Shown: positions 51,790 through 60,554, numbered from the stretch's first letter. The stretch is DNA of 64,000 nt from an uncultured Pedobacter sp. (GCF_913776295.1 NZ_CAJYOJ010000079.1:1-64000), one strand, 5' to 3'. Notes: generated by a model from the sequence alone, not told the origin. Numbers and translations: made by a program.

Positions 51790-52415
51790 CGGAGTAGATA
51801 GGTTTTAGTAAGGTGATCCCGAACTCTTGCATCGTGCGTAGCAATGATTAGTGCAGCTCCATTATCCTTAGCCTGTGTAGTCAACATCTTGATTACCTGA
51901 AAAGCATTTTCATCATCTAAACTAGAAGTAGGCTCATCTGCGATCAGTAAATCGGGTTTATTTACCAAGGCACGCGCTACCGAAACCCTTTGCAACTGGC
52001 CTTGACTTAATTGATCAGGATATTTTTTTACCAGCCCGTCAATACCCAGATCAGCTAAAAGCGAACGGTTCCGTTCATGGTCTATTGGCAAACCGGCCAT
52101 TACCGCTGCAAGTTCAAGATTATCAAGTACATCAAGAGAACGGATCAGATGAGGTCTTTGAAAAATGATGCCGATATGCCTACCCCTGAACTTGTCACGC
52201 TCAAGTGCAGACAAAGAATACAAATCTGTCCCGTTAATTAAAACTTCACCCTGGCTCGGCTTTAAAAGACCTGAAATGATATAAAGAAGCGTACTTTTGC
52301 CACTACCTGATGCACCCAATAAAAGCCATTGCTCCATATCGCCGATTTCCCAGCACGGAAACTTCAACCTCCTCCCCTGATCATAAACATGCGCCAACGA
52401 ACTAAGCTTAATCAT
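51786..52415 (-). CDS. ABC transporter ATP-binding protein (LolD/MacB-type)
   Basis: A 209-residue ATPase: Walker A LLGASGSGKSTLLYI, signature LSQGQLQRVSVARAL, Walker B DLLIADEPTSSLDDE and the H-loop ATHDARV. The size fits LolD/YknY-type subunits that pair with FtsX-like permeases. It overlaps a tiny lipoprotein gene upstream by eight bases (ATGATTAA) and the permease gene downstream by four bases. Confidence 0.92.
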   Translation of the reverse strand: MIKLSSLAHVYDQGRRLKFPCWEIGDMEQWLLLGASGSGKSTLLYIISGLLKPSQGEVLINGTDLYSLSALERDKFRGRHIGIIFQRPHLIRSLDVLDNLELAAVMAGLPIDHERNRSLLADLGIDGLVKKYPDQLSQGQLQRVSVARALVNKPDLLIADEPTSSLDDENAFQVIKMLTTQAKDNGAALIIATHDARVRDHLTKTYLLR

Positions 52416-52566
52416 GACATACTGCTTTTTGCACTTTTTTAATCACCAGATTTTTTATCGCATAACGCCGGTAAAGCTCTATCCCATCGGTTGTGCCATG
52501 TTTGCAGGCTGGACTTAACATCGAAATAAACAATAAAGCGGGAATAAAGAAGATTTTATATTTCAT
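52408..52566 (-). CDS. tiny lipoprotein, 52 residues
   Basis: The frame starts 12 bases after the merC stop and ends eight bases inside the ABC ATPase gene. MKYKIFFIPALLFISMLSPA followed by Cys21 reads as a lipoprotein signal peptide; the mature part is only about 32 residues, basic and Tyr/Lys-rich, with a final CHD. The tight spacing on both sides and the signal-like N-terminus support a real gene despite its size. It may be a small partner of the permease. I recognise no family. Confidence 0.6.
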   Translation of the reverse strand: MKYKIFFIPALLFISMLSPACKHGTTDGIELYRRYAIKNLVIKKVQKAVCHD

Positions 52567-52578
52567 CGGTATCATTAA

Positions 52579-52971
52579 TTATTGGTGACCCATTGGACAG
52601 GTTTTGAGCATTCGTAAATTGATATAATGAGCAGCGGCAATGATAAAACCACCGATTGGAATCAAGATAGGTTCTAATAATTCGATGCCTGAAAAATGCC
52701 CGAAGGCTATACAGGCAAAGCCAGTAACAAGTACCAGAATTGGCGTGATACGACGGTGCTGTTTGCGATATGCAATACTTAAACTCCATACACCAATAAC
52801 CAATGAAACTGCAATCATGGTAATCTCAACTGCTTCATTGACTAAAAAACCCAGCCCCCACAAAGGTAAAACGGTTATTAAAAAGGGTAGTGCAGCGCAG
52901 TGTATTGCACAAAGTGTGGAGGCCGTAATGCCTATCCGGTCGAGGTTGATTTTGTATATCCGTTGTTTCAT
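52579..52971 (-). CDS. MerC-domain membrane protein
   Basis: A 130-residue protein with four hydrophobic segments and the MerC pattern. The paired cysteines LCAIHCAALPFLITVLP lie in the first membrane segment, and the C-terminus has CPMGH. MerC in mercury operons carries mercury(II) inwards; in Bacteroidota it is frequent without other mer genes and beside a Fur-type gene. Here it heads an eight-gene operon ending with a Zur-like repressor, so zinc transport is more likely than mercury resistance. Its promoter region is shared with the CobW-type gene and contains two operators. Confidence 0.82.
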   Translation of the reverse strand: MKQRIYKINLDRIGITASTLCAIHCAALPFLITVLPLWGLGFLVNEAVEITMIAVSLVIGVWSLSIAYRKQHRRITPILVLVTGFACIAFGHFSGIELLEPILIPIGGFIIAAAHYINLRMLKTCPMGHQ

Positions 52972-52990
52972 TCCAATAAATTTTACGTTT

Positions 52991-53053
52991 CAAATATAAA
53001 AGCAATTTAGTTGCATTTAAAATATTCAGTCTTATATTTGCAACATAATTGCA
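52991..53053. promoter_or_regulatory. divergent merC/cobW promoters with two Zur-type operators
   Basis: Two palindromes share the form (A/T)GCAA-N5-TTGCA: AGCAATTTAGTTGCA (53001-53015) and TGCAACATAATTGCA (53039-53053). For the plus-strand gene, TTG (53011-53013), 19 bases, TATATTTG (53033-53040). For the minus-strand operon, TATATTTG (52991-52998). Site 1 covers the plus -33 region and lies just behind the minus -7 element; site 2 overlaps the plus -7 end and start point. Binding by one repressor would shut both directions. Confidence 0.75.
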
Positions 53054-53058
53054 TTAAA

Positions 53059-54261
53059 ATGATAAAGAAATTACCCGTAACCGTATTGAGCGGTTTTTTA
53101 GGTAGTGGTAAAACCACGCTTCTTAACGCGATATTGAGAAATAAGCAAGATTTAAAAGTAGCCGTCATTGTAAACGACATGAGTGAGGTAAATGTTGATG
53201 CTGCTTTGGTTAAAAATCAGCATTCCTTATCTAAAACAGATGAGAAACTGGTAGAAATGAGCAATGGTTGCATCTGCTGTACCCTGCGTGAAGACCTCAT
53301 GATTGAAGTGGAAAGATTGGCGAAAGAAAACCGCTTCGATTACCTGCTGATTGAGAGTACCGGAATATCCGAACCCATTCCGGTAGCGCAAACCTTTTCA
53401 TTTATAGATGAAGCTTCGGGCATTGATCTGAGCAGGTTTAGCCGGTTAGATACCATGGTAACTGTTGTAGATGCTTATAATTTTTATCAGGATTTTGGCT
53501 CGGCAGACAAACTTGCCGACCGGAACATGGTTGATGACGTGGCAGACCGTCGTACCATTGTTAACCTGCTCACCGATCAGATTGAATTTGCCAATGTAAT
53601 TTTATTGAACAAAACCGATCTGGTAAGCGAAACCGATCTTAAAGTATTGGAAGCATTAATTGCCAAACTTAATCCTGCAGCTAAGATTTATCAGACAGTT
53701 TTTGGAGAAATAGATCCGGGTTTGATCTTAAATACAGGCTTATTTGATTTCGAATCGGCATCAGACGGGGCTGGGTGGAAAAAAGAACTGGAAGAAGTTC
53801 ATCTGCCCGAAACAGAAGAATATGGAATAAGTTCGACCGTATTCCGCTCCAAAAAACCTTTTCACCCTGAAAGATTATGGCATTACCTTAATAAAGAATT
53901 CCCACAGAATATTATCCGTTCAAAAGGGATTTTCCACTTAGCTGCCATGCCCGAACAGGCCATTAATTTCTCGCAGGCAGGCGGCTCTTTGCGTATCGAT
54001 TTGGCGGGGGTTTGGTGGGCAAGTATGCAGCAGCAAGAACGAGAACAATACGCAGACTATCGGGAAAATAGAACTGAAATTGATATGGAGTGGGATAGTG
54101 ATTTCGGAGATCGCAAAAATGAGCTGGTCTTTATCGGACAGGAAATGAACAATGAAGAATTAAAAAAATCACTGGAATATTGTCTTTTAACAGATACAGA
54201 AATTAAAAATTATAAAACAGAAAATGGCTTTAGTAACCCTTTCGAGCGTATTTTGACTTAA
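53059..54261 (+). CDS. COG0523/CobW-family GTPase (zinc metallochaperone type)
   Basis: The protein has 400 residues from ATG 53059; the reading frame before it is promoter DNA. G1 loop GFLGSGKTTLLNAIL, the metal-binding GCICCTLREDL, G3-like ESTGISEPIPVAQTF and G4 NKTDL are present, followed by a CobW C-terminal domain (GIFHLAAMPEQAINFSQAGG). Members insert metals into proteins; those under Zur control help zinc allocation in starvation. The shared operators with the merC operon support the zinc branch. An isolated monocistronic gene. Confidence 0.88.
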   Translation: MIKKLPVTVLSGFLGSGKTTLLNAILRNKQDLKVAVIVNDMSEVNVDAALVKNQHSLSKTDEKLVEMSNGCICCTLREDLMIEVERLAKENRFDYLLIESTGISEPIPVAQTFSFIDEASGIDLSRFSRLDTMVTVVDAYNFYQDFGSADKLADRNMVDDVADRRTIVNLLTDQIEFANVILLNKTDLVSETDLKVLEALIAKLNPAAKIYQTVFGEIDPGLILNTGLFDFESASDGAGWKKELEEVHLPETEEYGISSTVFRSKKPFHPERLWHYLNKEFPQNIIRSKGIFHLAAMPEQAINFSQAGGSLRIDLAGVWWASMQQQEREQYADYRENRTEIDMEWDSDFGDRKNELVFIGQEMNNEELKKSLEYCLLTDTEIKNYKTENGFSNPFERILT

Positions 54262-54357
54262 AAGATTAAAATAAGTCGATAAAGTAGTTAAAATGGTAGT
54301 TTTTCGATGAGATGCGTATGTTTTTTTTGCATAAATTTGATTTACCCTATCAAACCC

Positions 54358-54543
54358 ATGCTTATTATGAAATCCTCAGAAGAATTAACTTTGATTAATA
54401 CCCGCCTGTCTTGTCCAAAATGTAAAAATTTCGAAACCTATCGTGTGCCAAGAGGTTTTATCTTTAAAACCCTTATGCCATGGGTTGCTGTTAAGCGATA
54501 CAAATGCTATAAGTGTTTTAATAAGTTTTATGTATTTAATTAA
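54358..54543 (+). CDS. small zinc-ribbon protein, hypothetical
   Basis: The protein has 61 residues from ATG 54358 (ATG 54367 is also possible; an earlier frame start at 54307 is promoter DNA). Two CxxC pairs, SCPKCKNF and YKCYKCFNKF, about 35 residues apart, form a probable zinc ribbon. A -7-like TAAATTTG lies at 54332-54339. It is near the zinc locus but has no matching operator. Function unknown. Confidence 0.6.
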   Translation: MLIMKSSEELTLINTRLSCPKCKNFETYRVPRGFIFKTLMPWVAVKRYKCYKCFNKFYVFN

Positions 54544-54753
54544 CATCTTACCTTAAAGTTGCCTCAAGAAATCAGGAAAGAACATCCAAGTCTTTCGAAA
54601 GGCATGCCCATTATAATGTTTGCGCATTACAATAATTTCGTTAAGCTTAACACTGGCCAAGCTTAGCAGTGAGCCGTTTTGCAAATTAACATCAAAAGTT
54701 TGATGAAGGGAGGTTTTTAAGAAAGTTAAATAATGTCTTTGATAGAAAAAATT

Positions 54754-54778
54754 AATCAAAATTTTGTTAATTTTGATT
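54754..54778. promoter_or_regulatory. perfect palindrome before the Fic operon
   Basis: AATCAAAATT (54754-54763), spacer TTGTT, AATTTTGATT (54769-54778): ten-base arms without mismatch. A -7-like TAATTTTG (54768-54775) lies within the right arm. The first gene starts 24 bases downstream, so binding here would block transcription. Confidence 0.6.
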
Positions 54779-54801
54779 TACGGGATAATCTTAAATAAAG
54801 C

Positions 54802-55041
54802 ATGCCAGGTCTGAGTGTAATATCAAAACGGTTGAAAAAGCTATCTGAGGTTCCAGATAAAAAAGAAACCATTTTTCTGGGTGATATCAGTAAGGAATTC
54901 CGACAGGATTTACAACAGTTCATTTTTGGAGAAACCCTGACCATCAAAGATGGGAGAGCCGTAATTGGGAAAAACCTTTACAAAAATTGGCTTCTTAAAA
55001 TAAAAACCAAGGGGTTTGATTATGATATTAAATTTCTTTGA
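54802..55041 (+). CDS. 79-residue protein preceding Fic, unknown
   Basis: A small basic protein: MPGLSVISKRLKKLSEVPDK, then FLGDISKEFRQDLQQFIFGE and KNLYKNWLLKIKTKGFDYDI. It has no signal peptide, no cysteine and no motif I know. Its stop shares one base with the Fic start (TGATG), so the pair is translationally coupled, and a perfect palindrome precedes it. Position and size are those of an antitoxin or accessory partner, but the Fic protein already carries its own inhibitory motif. I cannot assign a function. Confidence 0.6.
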   Translation: MPGLSVISKRLKKLSEVPDKKETIFLGDISKEFRQDLQQFIFGETLTIKDGRAVIGKNLYKNWLLKIKTKGFDYDIKFL

Positions 55042-55832
55042 TGGATATTCTAGCGAAGTTAAAAAAGATCGATCGCCTAAAAAAAAAACTAGACAATTTT
55101 AACATAAGTGAAGATTGGGATCATGATTTTATCGAAAAGGTCAAGATCGATTTCACCTACAATTCAAACAAAATCGAAGGTAATGCGCTTACTTATGGGC
55201 AGACCTTACAATTACTAAAAGAATTTGTTGCTCCTAAAAATACTTCTACCGGCGATTGTTTGGACATCTTAAATCATCAACAGGTGTTAGATGAAGTTTT
55301 TGAGCAGTACCAAGCAACCGAAATTACAGAAGCAAATATCAGACGTCTTCACAAGGTTTTGATGCAAAGTCCTGATCAATGGGCTGATTCCATCCATTAT
55401 GATCCGGGGAAATATAAAATTCTCGAGAATGTAACTATACGCCCTTCAGGTAAAGTCCATTATTATAACCAGCCGGAAGAAGTATCCTCAGCCCTTGCTG
55501 ATTTGATAAAAGAGACGAATAAACGTTTGTCTCTTTTAATTACCGGTAGGAATAATGATCACATTTTAAAAATTGTAACAGATTTTCATTTTATTTTCTT
55601 AAACAACATTCATCCCTTTCGCGATGGAAATGGTAGAATCGCCAGGATCATGATGAACATTATCCTGCTTAAATCTAAATACCCACCAATTTTCATAAAA
55701 TCTATAAACAAGGTGGAGTATATGAATAGTTTTGAGACAGAAGGAAATCATTCGGGATCGATGCTAAACTTCATGGCCGACCGATTGATTGAAAGCCTCA
55801 AAATCAAAGAAAAACCTTTAAAAACCAGTTAG
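55041..55832 (+). CDS. Fic-domain protein (probable AMP transferase) with inhibitory motif
   Basis: The protein has 263 residues from ATG 55041. The active-site motif HPFRDGNGR is complete (residues 191-199), with His191 as base, so nucleotidyl transfer, usually AMP from ATP to a protein hydroxyl, is expected. An inhibitory helix motif S42-N-K-I-E46-G-N fits (S/T)xxxE(G/N) ahead of the domain, as in self-inhibited class II Fic proteins; E46 would block ATP binding until released. No wing-helix domain follows. It is coupled to a 79-residue gene. The target is unknown. Confidence 0.88.
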   Translation: MDILAKLKKIDRLKKKLDNFNISEDWDHDFIEKVKIDFTYNSNKIEGNALTYGQTLQLLKEFVAPKNTSTGDCLDILNHQQVLDEVFEQYQATEITEANIRRLHKVLMQSPDQWADSIHYDPGKYKILENVTIRPSGKVHYYNQPEEVSSALADLIKETNKRLSLLITGRNNDHILKIVTDFHFIFLNNIHPFRDGNGRIARIMMNIILLKSKYPPIFIKSINKVEYMNSFETEGNHSGSMLNFMADRLIESLKIKEKPLKTS

Positions 55833-56000
55833 TTAAATTTATTGATCAATTTGCCTTACCTGGAGTAACTGTGTCAAAAATTTAGCGTATTTATTTTTCA
55901 GACTGGTAGATCTTTAAATACTCTATACTAATTCGTAACAATATGATTTAACGGAAAGGATTTTAGGAGATTAACATCCCTTTTTTTATTTTAAATTTAA

Positions 56001-56039
56001 GCCCAATGAACAAATCTTTTATGATCAGTTTCATTGGGC
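56001..56039. terminator. terminator hairpin
   Basis: Arms GCCCAATGAA (56001-56010) and TTCATTGGGC (56030-56039) lie 8 bases after the tyrS stop on the minus strand, followed there by AAATTTAAAAT. It may serve tyrS and the converging Fic operon. Confidence 0.7.
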
Positions 56040-56046
56040 CTAAACA

Positions 56047-57333
56047 CTAACCTGCAATTAAAAGGAAATAGTTTTTCTTTCCCTTTTGTACCACAATAAA
56101 TTGATCATTAATCAGGTTTGCGGTATTAAAAACCTGCATCACATCAGCTACTTTTTCTTTGTTTACAGAAACACCCCCACCTTGTATCAGCTTTTTGGTT
56201 TCGCCTTTAGAAGGGAAAACAGGCGTTTTTTCTGCAAGCAAAGTAGCCGCATCAATCCCGTCGGCCAATTCAGATTTCGAGATGGTGAATTGTGGAATAC
56301 CTTCAAACATTTCCAATACCTGATTTTCGGTCAAAGTTTTTAAGAATTCCAAAGATCCGTTGCCAAATAAAAATTCAGATGTTTTAATAGCCGTTTCTAA
56401 AGCTTCAACTGAGTGAGTTTTGACCGTAATATCCTCTGCTAAAGCTTTTTGAAGGATACGCAGATGCGGTGCCGCATCATGCTCCCTTTCCAGGGCTTCG
56501 ATTTCTTCTTTATTTTTGAGCGTAAAAATGCGGATCCATTTTTTCACATCATCATCTGAGGCATTTAACCAAAATTGATAGAATTTATATGGAGAAGTTT
56601 TCTCGGGATCAAGCCAAACTGCACCGCTTTCAGTTTTACCGAATTTGGTTCCATCAGCTTTTTTTATCAACTGTGTAGTAATGGCATAAGCGGTTCCGGC
56701 ATCCTTTCTTCTGATCAGCTCGGTACCGGTAACAATATTTCCCCATTGATCGGATCCGCCCATCTGCACCAAACAGTTTTCGTTTTTCCATAAATGATAG
56801 AAATCATAACCTTGGATTAATTGATAACAGAATTCGGTAAAAGACAAACCCGAATCACCTTCCAAACGTCTTTTAACACTATCTTTTGCCATCATGTAGT
56901 TTACGGTGATGTGTTTACCTACATCCCTAATAAAGGTAAATAGGTTCATATCCTTAAACCAATCGGCATTATTAACCATTACGGCACCATTTCCACCTTC
57001 TTCAAATTTTAAGAATTTAGCCAGTTGCTTTTTCATTCCCTTCAGGTTGTGTTCAATCATTTCAGGGGTCTGAAGATTACGTTCATCAGACTTGCCTGAT
57101 GGATCGCCCACCATCCCGGTAGCACCACCAACCAAAGCAAAGGGCTTGTGACCGGCATTTTGAAAATGGATCAGTGTCATGATCTGCGTTAAATGACCCA
57201 CGTGCAACGAATCTGCAGTAGGGTCAAAACCGATATAACCGGAAGTCATACCTTCATTTAACTTTTCTTCAGTATCCGGCATAATATCATGCAGCATGCC
57301 ACGCCATCTTAACTCTTCAACAAAATTCGTCAT
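56047..57333 (-). CDS. tyrS: tyrosyl-tRNA synthetase
   Basis: A 428-residue class I synthetase that charges tRNA-Tyr. The HIGH-type motif is SLHVGHLTQIM, the KMSKS-type loop is TKFGKTESGAV, and QLIQGYDFYHLW with QMGGSDQWGNIVTGTELIRR are tyrosine-pocket signatures. The C-terminal S4 domain is visible in FPSKGETKKLIQGGGVSVNK. The length matches the family. A consensus promoter lies directly upstream (57361-57393), and the gene is monocistronic. Confidence 0.97.
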   Translation of the reverse strand: MTNFVEELRWRGMLHDIMPDTEEKLNEGMTSGYIGFDPTADSLHVGHLTQIMTLIHFQNAGHKPFALVGGATGMVGDPSGKSDERNLQTPEMIEHNLKGMKKQLAKFLKFEEGGNGAVMVNNADWFKDMNLFTFIRDVGKHITVNYMMAKDSVKRRLEGDSGLSFTEFCYQLIQGYDFYHLWKNENCLVQMGGSDQWGNIVTGTELIRRKDAGTAYAITTQLIKKADGTKFGKTESGAVWLDPEKTSPYKFYQFWLNASDDDVKKWIRIFTLKNKEEIEALEREHDAAPHLRILQKALAEDITVKTHSVEALETAIKTSEFLFGNGSLEFLKTLTENQVLEMFEGIPQFTISKSELADGIDAATLLAEKTPVFPSKGETKKLIQGGGVSVNKEKVADVMQVFNTANLINDQFIVVQKGKKNYFLLIAG

Positions 57334-57360
57334 TGTACAAACACTTTAATAATGTGCGTG

Positions 57361-57393
57361 CAAAGATAAAATTTTAGCTTGCTTTAAAGCAAA
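57361..57393 (-). promoter_or_regulatory. tyrS promoter
   Basis: Minus strand TTTG (57390-57393), 21 bases, TATCTTTG (57361-57368), then GC, 27 bases before the start codon. A good Bacteroidota-type promoter. Confidence 0.7.
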
Positions 57394-57505
57394 TTAGTTG
57401 GTTTTGTAAAACGAGTTATCGCAAATGATTTTTACCACCGGCCTTACTAACCAATATTTTATCATCGGCTCTTTACAACCATAAGAGAAAACATTACCTT
57501 GCGGG

Positions 57506-58177
57506 ATGAACTTTTTATCACATTATTATTTTGACCGGACAAATAGTGATGCCAATGTGGTAATGGGAACGGTTCTGCCAGATTTAATCAAAAATGCCGT
57601 GAAAGAGGCCAATTTATATCCTCAAAAGAATGAATTTATTTTTAAAGGCAATCCTGACGAAGAAAGTCTGCTTCTGGGCTGGAAAAAGCATTTAGCTGTC
57701 GACCTGCTTTTTCATTCTTCTAATTTCTTCTTAGAAAAAACCACTGAACTTAAACAACTCATTAAACCTATTGTAGAAAATACAACTGTTCGTCCATCAT
57801 TTCTAGCCCATATTGGACTGGAGCTATTGTTAGATCATTTATTGGTTGAACAAAACTTAATCCAGGTAAATCATTTTTATGAAAACTTGAGTGCGGTAAA
57901 AAAAGAATCATTAAGTGATTTCCTGGAACATTGTAACTTTAAAAATCCGGAGTTATTCTTTAATTTTTTGGAAAAGTTTATCAGCAGCAAGTACCTGCTG
58001 AGTTACCAGAAACTCGAAAACATCAGTTATGCCCTGAACCGGATCTGTATGCGTTTATGGCCCAAAACATTGGAAGAAAAACAATTACAGCAGCTTACCT
58101 TTGAACTAGGTATTTTCAAAACTGCCTTGAAAAACGATTATATGGATATTTTTGAGGAGATAGAGAAAAAACTATGA
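57506..58177 (+). CDS. ACP phosphodiesterase-like (AcpH/DUF479) protein
   Basis: The protein has 223 residues. The start MNFLSHYYFDR resembles the N-terminus of acyl-carrier-protein phosphodiesterases (MNFLAHLYL-type), and the helix pattern with His and Asp residues (GWKKHLAVDLLFHSSNFF, FLAHIGLELLLDHLLVE) fits the HD-like fold of this group. AcpH removes phosphopantetheine from ACP. The resemblance is by pattern only; Bacteroidota members are usually listed as hypothetical. No fatty-acid gene is adjacent. Confidence 0.55.
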   Translation: MNFLSHYYFDRTNSDANVVMGTVLPDLIKNAVKEANLYPQKNEFIFKGNPDEESLLLGWKKHLAVDLLFHSSNFFLEKTTELKQLIKPIVENTTVRPSFLAHIGLELLLDHLLVEQNLIQVNHFYENLSAVKKESLSDFLEHCNFKNPELFFNFLEKFISSKYLLSYQKLENISYALNRICMRLWPKTLEEKQLQQLTFELGIFKTALKNDYMDIFEEIEKKL

Positions 58178-58412
58178 TTTAACTCTTATATTATACTCAA
58201 GTGCTACATAATCGCTGTAAGTCTCATTAGTGTAGCAAATATTAAAATTGCTTTTTACATAAAGCAATAATTAAAAAAAATGCTTTTTTAATTTAACAAT
58301 ATCACGGTTAACTAATTTTCCAGATACCAAGTCAAATCTTCAAAAAAACTCCAACGCCTTTTTTTACCATTCGATCTATAAAACCACTTTATCCTTTTTC
58401 TATATTTGTGAT

Positions 58413-60425
58413 ATGTCGCTAACTGCAATAAAAGAAGAAATGGATGCCCTGGTGGCCGAATTAAACCAGCACAATTATAACTATTATGTGCTGGCGATGC
58501 CTACCATTGGTGATTATGAGTTTGATAAAAAATTAAAGCACCTTGCTGAGCTTGAACAGGCCAATCCTGATTTCGCCGATCCGAATTCGCCAACCCAGCG
58601 CGTAGGTGGCGATATCACCAAAAATTTTGTCACGGTAAAACATAAATACCCCATGCTATCGCTGGGGAATACTTACAATGAACAGGATCTCCGCGACTTT
58701 GACGAACGCATCCGTAAAGCCATTGGCGACAATTTTCAATATGTATGTGAGTTAAAGTTTGATGGCCTATCCATCAGTCTTACTTATGAAAATGACAAAC
58801 TTTTACGTGCCGTTACTCGCGGCGATGGCACCAAAGGTGATGATGTAACCAACAATGTAAAAACCATCCATACCATTCCGCATCAGATCAAATCTGCAGT
58901 AGCACCTGATCATTTCGAAATACGTGGGGAGATTTTTATGCACAAAGCGGCTTTTTTACGCTTAAATGCTTATCGGGAAGAACTTGGTGAAATCCCTTAC
59001 GCAAACCCACGGAACTTTGCTTCTGGCACTATTAAAATGCAGGATAGCAAAGAAGTGGCCAAACGGCCTTTAGATGGTTTTATATACTTCCTGTATACAG
59101 ACAAAAATGAATTTAAAACCCATTGGGAAAGCTTAAATGCCGTAAAAGAATGGGGCTTTCATGTTTGCGAGCATACCAAACTGGTTTCAGGTATCGACGC
59201 TGTTTTAGCATTCATCCATCACTGGGAAAACGAACGTTTTAAATTAAGTTACGATATTGACGGTATCGTAATTAAGGTAAACAGTTATGCACAACAGCAG
59301 GAATTGGGTTTTACCTCTAAATCACCGCGTTGGGCCATTTCATATAAATATAAGGCGGCAGAGGTTGAAACGGTTCTGGAGAAAGTCACCTATCAGGTGG
59401 GCAGGACGGGAGCAGTTACACCAGTTGCCAATTTAAAACCTGTTTTATTGGCCGGAACTACCGTTAAACGTGCTACTTTACACAATGCCAATGAGATAGA
59501 CCGCTTAGATTTACATGAAGGTGATACAGTTTATGTTGAAAAGGGTGGCGAAATTATCCCTAAAATTATTAAAGTAAATCTGGAGAAACGGTTGCCTGGA
59601 TCGAAAAAGGTCCATTATCTTGATCATTGCCCTGAATGCGGAACGGAACTGATCAGAAAAGAAGGGGAAGCGGTGCATTATTGCCCTAATGATGAAGGCT
59701 GTCCGCCGCAGATTGTTGGAAAAATCCAGCACTTTATTTCGCGAAAGGCCATGAATATTGATGGGCTTGGTGATGAGACCATCGAGACTTTTTATAAGCA
59801 TGGACTTATAAAACACATTAGCGATTTATACACCCTACATGAAAAGGCAGATCAGCTTAAAACCTTAGACCGTTTTGGGGAGCGTTCAATCGAAAATATG
59901 CTCAAGGGCATTGAAAAATCTAAAGAAATGCCTTTCGAAAAAGTGCTTTTTGGCTTGGGCATCCGCTACGTTGGTGAAACCGTTGCAAAAAAAACTGCTG
60001 CCGGAGTAAGAAATATCGACAATCTGGCAAAGGCTACCGTAGAGGAATTGATCGCTATTGATGAAATCGGACAGCGCATTGCGGAGAGTATTGTTGAATA
60101 TTTCGGAAAATCTGAGCATTTAAGGCAGGTAGAATTATTAAAATCAGCCGGATTGCAGTTTGAAATTGAAGAAAAGGTAATTACATTGGATAGTGACCGA
60201 CTTATTGGAAAAACATTCGTAATTTCGGGCGTTTTTGAAAACTTTAGCCGCGATGAGCTCAAAGATATGATTGAAGCCAATGGAGGCAAGATGCTAAGCA
60301 GTATTTCGGGTAAATTAAATTACCTTGTAGCAGGTGACAATATGGGACCATCGAAACTGGAAAAAGCGAACAAACTAAACATTCCGATCATTAGCGATGC
60401 TGAGCTATTGGAAATGATAAAATAA
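58413..60425 (+). CDS. ligA: NAD-dependent DNA ligase
   Basis: A 670-residue ligase that seals nicks in replication and repair. The adenylated Lys115 is in CELKFDGLSISLTYE. Further elements: NPRNFASGTIKMQDS, SPRWAISYKYKAAE, the zinc finger with CPECGTELIRKEGEAVHYC, helix-hairpin-helix repeats (about 450-590) and a C-terminal BRCT domain (GKTFVISGVFENFSRDELKD). A -7-like TATATTTG at 58401-58408 lies only four bases before ATG 58413, so the mRNA is leaderless or translation begins at ATG 58440 (MDALVAELNQHNYNYYVLA). Confidence 0.96.
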   Translation: MSLTAIKEEMDALVAELNQHNYNYYVLAMPTIGDYEFDKKLKHLAELEQANPDFADPNSPTQRVGGDITKNFVTVKHKYPMLSLGNTYNEQDLRDFDERIRKAIGDNFQYVCELKFDGLSISLTYENDKLLRAVTRGDGTKGDDVTNNVKTIHTIPHQIKSAVAPDHFEIRGEIFMHKAAFLRLNAYREELGEIPYANPRNFASGTIKMQDSKEVAKRPLDGFIYFLYTDKNEFKTHWESLNAVKEWGFHVCEHTKLVSGIDAVLAFIHHWENERFKLSYDIDGIVIKVNSYAQQQELGFTSKSPRWAISYKYKAAEVETVLEKVTYQVGRTGAVTPVANLKPVLLAGTTVKRATLHNANEIDRLDLHEGDTVYVEKGGEIIPKIIKVNLEKRLPGSKKVHYLDHCPECGTELIRKEGEAVHYCPNDEGCPPQIVGKIQHFISRKAMNIDGLGDETIETFYKHGLIKHISDLYTLHEKADQLKTLDRFGERSIENMLKGIEKSKEMPFEKVLFGLGIRYVGETVAKKTAAGVRNIDNLAKATVEELIAIDEIGQRIAESIVEYFGKSEHLRQVELLKSAGLQFEIEEKVITLDSDRLIGKTFVISGVFENFSRDELKDMIEANGGKMLSSISGKLNYLVAGDNMGPSKLEKANKLNIPIISDAELLEMIK

Positions 60426-60554
60426 AAATTAACTACAAAGGCACTAAGACAAAAAAGTTTTAGTTTTTGTTGGCAAGTATAAATAAAACATCCCTACAAT
60501 TATTAATTTTTTAGGATCCTGCTTCATCGGGATTTATTATTAAAAAAAATAGGG

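Noticed and set aside
52579..52971. Mercury resistance operon because of MerC
   Set aside because: No merA, merP, merT or MerR-type gene; the context is an ABC system, CxxCG proteins, a Fur-type repressor and a CobW GTPase, which points to zinc.
54553..54759. Minus-strand frame between the zinc-ribbon and Fic genes
   Set aside because: No family resemblance, no promoter, and it ends beside the Fic operon palindrome; better read as intergenic.
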